Below are positions 56,290 through 64,000 of a DNA stretch of 64,000 nucleotides, piece by piece; within the stretch, counting starts at the first letter, position 1; each line of letters starts with the position of its first letter. A model generated the notes under the pieces. That model searched no databases, had not been told where the DNA came from, and saw only the letters and a program-made list of their open reading frames with translations. The translations under genes and the position numbers were made by a program. This stretch comes from Naematelia aurantialba (Eukaryota > Basidiomycota > Tremellomycetes > Tremellales > Naemateliaceae), in the NCBI GenBank assembly GCA_021527695.1, contig JAKFAO010000005.1, positions 744,001 to 808,000 on the forward strand, written 5' to 3'.

Positions 56290-58645
56290 ATGATCCCCTC
56301 CACATCGCGCCTGCTCGCAACCTCACGGCCTTCCCTTCGCTCCCTCCCCGCTCGACGTGCGGCTGCAGCTGCAGGCTCCGTCCGCTCGCAATCCCGATCA
56401 TTAGCGACCGTCTCGGACCCACCGGTGCGGCACTATGGCGGGCTCAAAGACCAGGACCGTATCTTCACCAACCTGTATTGCAGGCACGACCACGGGCTCA
56501 AGGGTGCACAGAGCCGTGGCGACTGGCACAAGACCAAGGAGATCCTGCTCAAGGGCGATAGCTGGATCATCCAGACCATCAAAGATTCCGGCCTGCGCGG
56601 ACGCGGCGGCGCTGGTTTCCCAAGTGGTCTCAAATGGAGTTTTATGAACAAACCAGGATGGGAGAAGGATCCTCGGTAAGTGTGGCTGCGAGTCTCTGCG
56701 TCTCTTCCATCTTCATAGCAGCTCCTTGGAGCAAAACCCAATTCCAAAGAGACAAGATCTGACGACCCGCAAGGCCACGGTATCTTGTTGTGAATGCCGA
56801 CGAGGGAGAGCCAGGCACCTGCAAGGACCGAGAGATCATGCGCGGCGACCCACACAAGCTGGTCGAGGGGTGTCTCGTTGCCGGACGGGCGATGAACGCC
56901 ACTGCTGGTGAGTCGACCCCCTAGCTCAGTGTCTCAACTGGTGTACACGAGCTGACGGTCGCCAAGCATACATCTACATCCGAGGAGAGTTCTACCAAGA
57001 AGCATCACATGTGCAACAGGCGATCGACGAGGCGTACAAGGCCGGGTTGATTGGCAAGAACGCGTGTGGATCCGGATACGACTTCGACGTGTACCTGCAT
57101 CGCGGGGCGGGCGCCTACATCTGCGGAGAGGAGACGGCTCTGATCGAGTCGCTCGAGGGCAAGCAGGGCAAACCGCGCCTCAAGCCGCCCTTCCCGGCTG
57201 ACGTTGGGCTATTTGGGTGCCCTTCGACCGTGGCCAATGTCGAGACCGTTGCGGTGGCACCGACGATCGCTCGCCGGGGCGGAGCGTGGTTTGCAGGGTT
57301 CGGACGCGAACGTAATTCCGGCACAAAGCTCTTCTGTGTCTCGGGACACGTGAACAACCCTTGCACGGTTGAGGAGGAGATGTCGATCCCGTTACAGGAG
57401 CTGCTGGAGAAGCACTGCGGAGGCATCCGGGGCGGATGGCAGAACCTCAAGGGAATCATCCCGGGAGGTTGCTCGGTGCCGGTCATCCCTCGTGAAGTGT
57501 GTGAAAAGGCCTTGTGCGTATCGATCGGTTTCTCCCTCCTCTCCTCCACTTGCCTTGCCTCCTGTCACGCCACACCATTGTCAGCCCACCTTTCCCCTCT
57601 GTGCACCATTTGCCTCTGCCGCATTACCCTAACCTTTCTCTCTTTCATCCTTGTTTCATCAGTCTGTTCCATCAGTCTGTTTCGTCTTTCGTGTCATTGC
57701 CTGTTCAGTGTTGACACCCTCAGGATGGACTACGACTCGCTGAAAGACTGCCAAACGTCGCTCGGCACGGGCGCCGTGATCGTCATGGACCAATCGACCG
57801 ACATGATCTCGGCGATTGCCCGGTTCGCCCAGTTTTACAAGCACGAGTCGTGCGGCCAGTGCACGCCTTGTCGGGAGGGCACGACGTGGATGATGAATAT
57901 GATGAATCGGATGGTCGAGGGCCGCGCGCAGGAGCGCGAGATTGACATGTTGCTTGAGCTTACGTGAGTTTTTTCTTCTTTGTTCTTCTCTTCCTCTCTC
58001 TTCCTCTCTCTTCCTCTCTCTTCCTCTCTCTTCCTCTCTCTTCCTCTCTCTTCCTCTCTCTTCCTCTCTCTTCCTCTCTCTTCCTCTCTCTTCCTCTCTC
58101 TTCCTCTCTCTTCCTCTCTCTTCCTCCCTCTTCCTCTCTTTTCGTCCCTCTTCCTCTGTCTTCATATGGCCATTGGCCCAAATTCATCGGCGGGGAGCTG
58201 ATGTCGGACGCAGAAAGCAAGTAGAGGGACACACCATCTGTGCACTAGGCGACGCTGCAGCATGGCCGATTCAAGGCCTCATGCGTCATTTCCGTCAGTC
58301 CAGTCTTCCCGCCTCCCTATTGCCTATTGCCTATTGCCTATTGCCTCTTCTCAATCCCCTTTTCCCTCTTCCCTCTTTTCCCCTTTCCCTCTTCCTCTTT
58401 CCTTCCAGCTCTGCCTTACTCCCTGTTGCAAGTCGATGGAGGTGGAGCTCGCAGTCCTCCACACCGATCCAAGAGCCTGCTAACTCCCTTTAGGCCCAGA
58501 AGTAGAGGCGCGCCTTGCGCAATTCCACGCACGGCACGGCAACGTCCTGTTTGGCGGCAAACTCCAGTCAGAGACCGACTCGCGATTCGCCATCCCCGAT
58601 AACCTGGGGGGCGAGGCCAGGCGCAGCATCGCCGCTGCTGCATAG
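56290..58645 (+). CDS. NDUFV1: NADH:ubiquinone oxidoreductase 51-kDa subunit (complex I flavoprotein)
   Basis: This subunit binds NADH, FMN and one 4Fe-4S cluster in the mitochondrial matrix arm of complex I. ATG 56290 starts a targeting sequence rich in Arg, Ser and Ala ([20 protein letters not shown]). The mature part shows [36 protein letters not shown] (NADH/FMN loop), [12 protein letters not shown] and, after an intron, [20 protein letters not shown]. It continues [60 protein letters not shown] and [15 protein letters not shown]. The cluster ligands are in [16 protein letters not shown] and the last Cys in [20 protein letters not shown]. The stop is 58643-58645. Introns at about 57515-57723 and 57965-58217 are long and CT-rich. 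The presence of complex I excludes budding yeasts. Confidence 0.96.
57991..58140 (+). repeat. Decamer microsatellite in an NDUFV1 intron
   Basis: TTCCTCTCTC repeats about fifteen times head to tail with a few changed copies at the end. It lies inside the intron between exons ending LLELT and starting [12 protein letters not shown]. The strand is pure pyrimidine on the coding side. Confidence 0.93.
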
Positions 58646-58832
58646 TGCGCGTCCCATGGCGTCTAGGGCGTCCAGGGCGCCCGTGGTCGGGTCGTAGATG
58701 TCGTGCATTAGTAGTTGGTGGGACGGTGGTCGTCGAGCTGTAGCCGCGGGCTGTGGTCGTGCAGGCGTAGTCGTCGAGCGGTAGTCGAGCTGTTACCGCG
58801 GGCTGTCGTCGAGCAGTCGTTGTGGAGCGGTA

Positions 58833-58930
58833 GTCATGGAAGGATAGTCGTGGAGCGATAGTCATGGAAGGATAGTCGTGGAGCGATAGTCATGGAAGGA
58901 TAGTCGTGGAGCGATAGTCGTGGAAAGATA
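58833..58930. repeat. 28-bp tandem repeat, three exact copies plus partial
   Basis: Units at 58833-58860, 58861-58888 and 58889-58916 are identical; each combines GTCATGGAAGGATA and GTCGTGGAGCGATA, two related 14-bp halves. A further half copy ends near 58930. Confidence 0.92.
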
Positions 58931-59087
58931 GGGTACTCATTGCGGCCGTGGAAGTGGCAGTGGCCGATGACTGGAGTAGGGCGTCGTGGACGCAGACTTG
59001 TAGGACCATGCATGCATTGCACTAGGACAGGAGCTACCACAGCTGTTGCGAAGCTGCAATGGAGCTACGACCAAGCTATGACGACAG

Positions 59088-59165
59088 GCTACGATGGCAA
59101 GCTACGATGGCAAGCTACGATGGCAAGCTACGATGGCAAGCTACGATGGCAAGCTACGATGACAA
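59088..59165. repeat. 13-bp tandem repeat, six copies
   Basis: GCTACGATGGCAA is repeated six times head to tail from 59088; the last copy has one change (GATGACAA). Being 13 bp long it shifts frame at each copy and cannot code a stable peptide repeat of one unit. Confidence 0.93.
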
Positions 59166-59386
59166 GCCAGGACGCAAGGTACGATCGCGGTTTGTCGGCG
59201 CTCCTGCAAGCGACAAAAGCAAAGGCTTTGCAATCTTTCAAACAGCTTGCGCACATACAACTCTGACTATGGATGGGAGAACTGCTCAAGGTCCGAGCAC
59301 GGCAGTAAAGTAGAGTACGGTAGAGATGCATTCCCGTCGATTTGCGTTATACAGTCCACGACCTTGGGCCCTCGCAGAGCCCGCCT

Positions 59387-62300
59387 CTAAATAGCAGCCA
59401 TGACCAACTTGCCCACTTCTGCCTTTTCGCTGCGCACACTCAGCTCCAGCGTCACCCCAGCCCCCGGGGCAAATGTCATCCGACACCGCGCGAGGACCTT
59501 GCCTCCTCCGCCCGATACCAGCCCCGACAGGGTCAGCGTGTGCACAGAGTTGGAGGTCGGCGTTTCTGTCCCGCCGAGCGGCTCCATGTTGAGCACCTCG
59601 ATGAGCGACCGGCAGGCATCTGGGGTATGGTGAGTCAGCGTTCGATAGAGGTATGATCAACCACCGCGACCCACCTTTCAGGGACTCTGACGACGACAGC
59701 GCAAAAGTCTCAGTCACCGACGACGCGCTCGCCAGCTTGTCCCACTCGCTGTTGAACGTGACATATGTCGGCGTGATGTACTGTTCCATAGTCAACACCT
59801 GCACCACGCGCGCCACGAAGAGATCCTCGCGAGGCAAAGAGACCCTTCGAGGCACTTACGTCTCCTGCACCCAGATCACAGTCTTCCACCTGGTACTCGT
59901 CGTTGTATCCCTCCTCTTCCGGCTCGCCGCTCGACGGGTCCACTTCTTTACTGACAAACCGCAGCGTGCACCCAAAGCTACCGGCAGCGTAACTGTCCGG
60001 GTCCTCCCGTGTAAAGCTCACATATACGGGTGATGGGCCGACCGAAGCCGTCAAGGCCGAAATGGGAATTATAAAGTCCTCGACGAGGCCAGAATCAGGT
60101 GAAGGCACCATCAAAACCGACACTTCCTCGAGTACCGTATCGGGAATGGTATTTGACACGTTGAATTGGAAAACGACGTTGGACTTGAAGATGTGCTTGA
60201 CCAAGGTGACCACGTATTCCGTCTCCGATTCCGTGAGCTCGATCGGCTTGGCCGACGACCTGAGAACAGGGCCGTATGAAGCGAGTTCGGGAACAGCAGC
60301 CAGCTGAGATGCGTAGGATGATTGGGCCTCCGCAGCTGTTGCTGGTGCAGAGGATAGGTCGGGAGACTTCGACGAAGACGCAATCGTGTCCAGCGCGGAC
60401 GGCCGGGACGAAGCGACTTCGGCTGCAGCTTGTTCTCGAGAAACCTTTGGAACCTGGGCGATATCGAAGGCAATCGAATGTCGCGAATCGTCCTTGACGT
60501 ACGCAACTAGTTCACTCTCGAGTGACGCAAGTGAGAACGTAGCTTCTGCACGGCGTAAGCTACAGCATGGTACGCTTTGCGGCAGCTCACCTTCTCGCAC
60601 AAAGACATCGGCCAGGCCCTTCTCCTCGAGCACGCGGATGTACATTGCTGCCCGATCCCGAACCTCGTCGTCTACATCGTCCAGGCAACGCCTCAGGAGC
60701 ACTCCGACGCTTTTCATCACCGACTGATCCTCGACACATACCCCGAATTTGGCCAATGAGCTAACAGCTGCCGCGCGAACGACGGCGTTCTCGAGCACCA
60801 CGCGGTTGTAGATGTACCTGATGAACTTGGTCGGGTTCCGGGTCTTGGGTCCTTCAATACCGAGGAGATGCAGGATGCGCACGGAAAGCTTGGTAAACTC
60901 GCAATCTTCGATGAACTCGCACAGGTGCGCTAGGGCTATTTTCGACTTAACTTCCCGCGCTCCTCTGGTATGTAGACCGCTTACCTGCTTCTCGGCAATC
61001 CTGGATGAATTTGATCATATCAAAGATTGCCTCCACGACAGCCTGCTTGAAGTCGTAGCCTCCTTCGTCTCGCAAAACACCGGATAGGAACGACAGCATG
61101 ATTGCCTGCTTGGCGGGGAATTTGAGGCAAAGGGAGCGAATGGCGTCGACGACGATGATCTTGAACTCATCGGTAATGTCCGCCATGAAGGAAGAAATTT
61201 GCTTCATCAGCCTGTCAACGGAAGCCTCGTTGCCAGTCTGCCGGATATCAGCTGTAATGGACACGATCCGCCCAGTCGATACATACCTTGAGCAATGTTG
61301 TGATAGCATATGTAGCAATGGAGCGGTTGCTGTCGGTGATGAGGTTCTCCATGTCCAAGTTGCAAGCTGCGACGGCAGTCGGTTGAGTCTGAGCGAGTTT
61401 GCTGAGCGTTTTGATGGCGGCGAACTTGAGCACGGGCTTGGGTGAGGAGAGGAACAATTGAAGTACTGGAAGGATCAGTTAGCGTGCTAACAAGACAGAT
61501 AGATATGACCGTCTTACCTGCTACGGGACGGAAGAGATCACTGGTCGAGGCATGGCGCATCTCGCAGATTGCTCGTGCAGCTTCGATGTTGACCATATCT
61601 GATTTGTGTCGCAAGAGTCCTTCGAGATACTCGTGCATTTGCTTGATGACACTGACTGCGTCAGCTGGTCGGGTTTTGGGGATGGACCACAAAACTCACT
61701 TTGGATCCTCGTCCATCACCTTTCTCGCAAAACGGATCAACATGCAGATGGCCATGGGATTCCGCACGACCGAGCTGCCCTTCCCGCCTGCTCCGAGCTG
61801 CTGCACCATCTTGGTGATTGCCATCCTGTCCTTCTCTCTGATCAAGTACAACAGGCCCAACGCGTGGTACTGCATAATGTAGCTCGAGCTCGCTACGGAT
61901 TGGTAGCCGCCTGCACCACCGCCGCTGAGATATGCCGATGTGGAGCCGCCATACCCGCCACCCGACGAGACGGCTTTAGCATTCACGGCCTCCTGTGCCT
62001 CGTTGGACCAGCGCTTGATGATAGCTGGCGACAGCGGGAAGAGGTGGTAAGAGGAGATGAGCGATGCAGATGATATGGAAGGGGAGCGGTCGACAATAGC
62101 GGACTTGAAGAACCGCTCGACCGATTGTACTGATTGCGCCTACAGCAAAGTCAGCTGGGAGCCGACGACGGAGTGCGAGTCCTGGTGCTCACGTCGATGA
62201 TCCTGGCCAATGCGCGGATCGCGTTGGGGCGGTAGACGACCTCGAGGTTTGGTTGCATGTCCTTCATGATGGACGAGGTTACCATGATGACATCCTCTGC

Positions 62301-62690
62301 GATCGTCGACAGCTCCTTGATGACCAAGTACACCATCTGTCTGAGCGCGGCCTAGTGACCGTGAGTCCGCATCTTTGTTCTGACGGCGAGAACTCTCGAC
62401 GTACATCTTTATGTTGAAACAGCTTGGTGACGCCAAAGAACAATGTTGTCGCCTCTTGTGTCGAAAAGGTCTCGCCGACATACAAGAGGTAGACGATACG
62501 AGTGAGCAGAGCCCGGCACTTGCGCGGGGAGATGGGTGATTCGTTGAATGCTCGCGCCTCTTGGATGACGGTCGACTTGTCGTGATAGAATGCTGAGACT
62601 GTCAGTCGTTCCACCTCTCTCTGAGTTTACGAAAGATCCCAAGCAGCACTCACTCATCCCGCCCGTCTCCTCGTCCTTCTTGAAGGACAT
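59387..62690 (-). CDS. SEC21: SEC21, coatomer (COPI) gamma subunit
   Basis: Gamma-COP is part of the COPI coat that buds Golgi-to-ER vesicles. ATG 62688-62690 opens [12 protein letters not shown] and, across the first intron, [20 protein letters not shown]. The adaptin-like solenoid shows [79 protein letters not shown] and [18 protein letters not shown]. Later come [38 protein letters not shown] and [20 protein letters not shown]. The appendage domain is at the C-terminus ([35 protein letters not shown]) and ends GKLVMAAI at 59387-59389. A Ser/Gly-rich insert ([20 protein letters not shown]) lies in the solenoid. About ten introns. Length of about 920 residues fits the family. Confidence 0.95.
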
Positions 62691-63025
62691 GCTGAGTGCA
62701 GGATGCCGCAGGTCTCTAGGGCTCTTAGATGCGAGGTCACAGAGAAGGTGTGCAAGTCGCGAAAGAAAGAAAGCAAAGCAAGCAGCCAAAGAGACGCGCT
62801 GGAAGCCGGGAGTAACGCTCGTGGCGGATTTGATTCCGTTACAGATATCTAATCGGTCCTCCCCCTTTGTGATCGGGTGTCGGCAACAAAAGCTCGGGCC
62901 ATTTCAGGCACGGTTGTTTTGGAAGAAATGCAGTGTTGACGCAAAAGAGGTTTATAACTGGTTGTCAAAGCCATTTCATACATCAGAACATCGACCATCG
63001 ACCGCACCCCAGGGTACTGCCTAGG
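62691..63025. promoter_or_regulatory. Divergent promoter, SEC21 and the beta-helix gene
   Basis: The only clear element is TTTATAA at 62951-62957, 69 bases before the ATG at 63026 of the secreted protein. No gene seen in the gap. Confidence 0.45.
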
Positions 63026-64000
63026 ATGCGAGTCAGCTCTCTACTCGGGCAGCTAGTCGCCTGCGTGGCCGCCGGCACACTGGTCAGCGCCGCATGCACT
63101 GCCAACACCACCGACACGGCTGGTCTCCAGGACCTTATTAAAGCCGGCGGTTCGGGCTATATCCTTCAACTATGTGCCAGCCAGGTGTACAACATCTCGT
63201 TACCGCTGAACTTTACTGCGACCGAGCAGGTCAGTCTGACACAGAGAGTCACGTTCCCGCTGACGACTAGTAGGAGATCAGCACAGAGGGATATCCGACC
63301 GACGAGACCCGCGCAACGTTGCTGATTGGGGGATACAACGTGACCTCGGCGGTCCTGGCCCAAAACCAAGGCCTAGACGGCTGCAAGTTGCGCAACATAC
63401 AGGTCAGCAACATTTTGTTCTTTCAGTCAATCGCCAAGCTGACCAGACGGGCTTGGCTTTAGATCAACGGGAACCGCGGCGACAGTCCAATTTACACAGA
63501 CCCGTCGGCGAACATTGAGATGGGCGGCGCAAACTCGAACCAGCTCATCGAATACGTTAAATCGTATGATCCGCGGTACGCCTTCATGTTCCATTTGGAG
63601 ATAGGAGCTGATTGAACAAGGGGTTGGTCGTGCATGCACATGTGCGTTTCTGCTCCGATGGTTTGGTTGAGCTGACAGGGCCAGCGCGGAAGGGCAGTTC
63701 AACTGCAACAACATGACCGTCCAGCACAACGACATTGGTCCATGCGGTAGCGAGTCGTTCCAGCAGGTGAGCATCGACAACCTCCTCCATCTTTCCATTG
63801 CTGTTCCCCAGCCTTCATAGCTGTCCACATCATCACGCCTCTCTGACCTCCAACCCCGAGGACCCGGTCCTCTCCCGCTCGGACTCCCGCTCGGGCTCAC
63901 TCCCTCTCCCTCCCCGATCCAGTCTACCCCACTGCCGGTCGCACGGCAAGGTAGCCGGCGTCCCCGTCTTGCCGTGCGGTATACCTTGGTCACCGCTTAC
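63026..64000 (+). CDS. Secreted beta-helix (pectin-lyase-fold-like) protein, 5' part
   Basis: ATG 63026 starts a signal peptide (MRVSSLLGQLVACVAAGTLV, cleavage near SAA). The mature protein reads LQDLIKAGGSGYILQLCASQ, VYNISLPLNFTATEQ and, after an intron, EISTEGYPTDETRATLLIGG. Next are LDGCKLRNIQ, then INGNRGDSPIYTDPSANIEM, GGANSNQLIEYVKSYDPR and, after another intron, QFNCNNMTVQHNDIGPCGSE with SFQQ before a GTGAGC donor. The series of short beta strands with Asn ladders is typical of right-handed beta-helix proteins. Similar secreted proteins occur in many basidiomycetes without a known substrate. Several NxT/NxS sites suggest glycosylation. The gene runs past the window; no further exon is clear after about 63767. 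Confidence 0.72.

Larger units (their letters stand above)
58646..59386. other. Repeat-filled gap between convergent NDUFV1 and SEC21
   Basis: The gap contains GTCGTCGAGC-rich imperfect repeats (about 58735-58832), a 28-bp array and a 13-bp array, described separately. No gene supported. Confidence 0.6.

Noticed and set aside
57965..58165. Arg/Glu-rich minus-strand frame across the decamer array
   Set aside because: It is a translation of the CT microsatellite in an NDUFV1 intron and has no other support.

Overview
The window is nuclear DNA of a basidiomycete fungus, most likely a Tremellomycete (Cryptococcus/Tremella-type yeast). Three things suggest this. Almost every gene is broken by short introns (mostly 45-100 nt, GT...AG, with CTGAC/CTAAC-like branch sites). 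Genes are packed on both strands with gaps of a few hundred bases. One gene encodes a large CAP10-type glycosyltransferase like those of capsule-forming Tremellomycetes. The species is not identified. No rRNA, tRNA, transposon, CRISPR array or bacterial feature was seen. All spliced proteins were read by eye and not computed.

Layout. 1-10.4 kb: 3' part of an SMN1-like 5'-nucleotidase (+), a UBE2S-type E2 (+), an orphan protein with Ser-Asn repeats (+), an RNase III-fold protein (-) and RRN3 (+). 10.6-22.7 kb: the lysophospholipase NTE1 (-), a JMJD7-like JmjC oxygenase (+), TVP38 (-) and the AAA ATPase MSP1 (+). 23-34.9 kb: a secreted metallophosphatase (+), LAS1 (-), cytosolic methionyl-tRNA synthetase (-), a WKF-domain nucleolar-type protein (+) and Aurora kinase (-). 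35-40.7 kb: two tandem F-box paralogues (+), a long gap and a small single-pass membrane protein (+). 41-53.2 kb: a very large Msb1-IPK1 fusion (-), the CAP10-type glycosyltransferase (-) and an ING-family PHD protein (-). 53.5-64 kb: a TMEM256/DUF423 membrane protein (+), an unknown 183-residue protein (-), NDUFV1 (+), a repeat-filled convergent gap, coatomer gamma SEC21 (-) and the 5' part of a secreted beta-helix protein (+).

Most genes are housekeeping and are neighbours without forming a pathway. Three (RRN3, LAS1, the WKF protein) serve ribosome production, and two (UBE2S, Aurora) serve mitosis. The most unusual item is the single gene that joins an Msb1-type polarity domain to inositol-pentakisphosphate 2-kinase. 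The next most unusual are the tandem F-box pair with duplicated TATA promoters and a coding 33-bp repeat, and the RNase III protein that has lost a catalytic aspartate. Low-complexity DNA (minisatellites, microsatellites, a C16 run) sits in introns and in the gap between NDUFV1 and SEC21.
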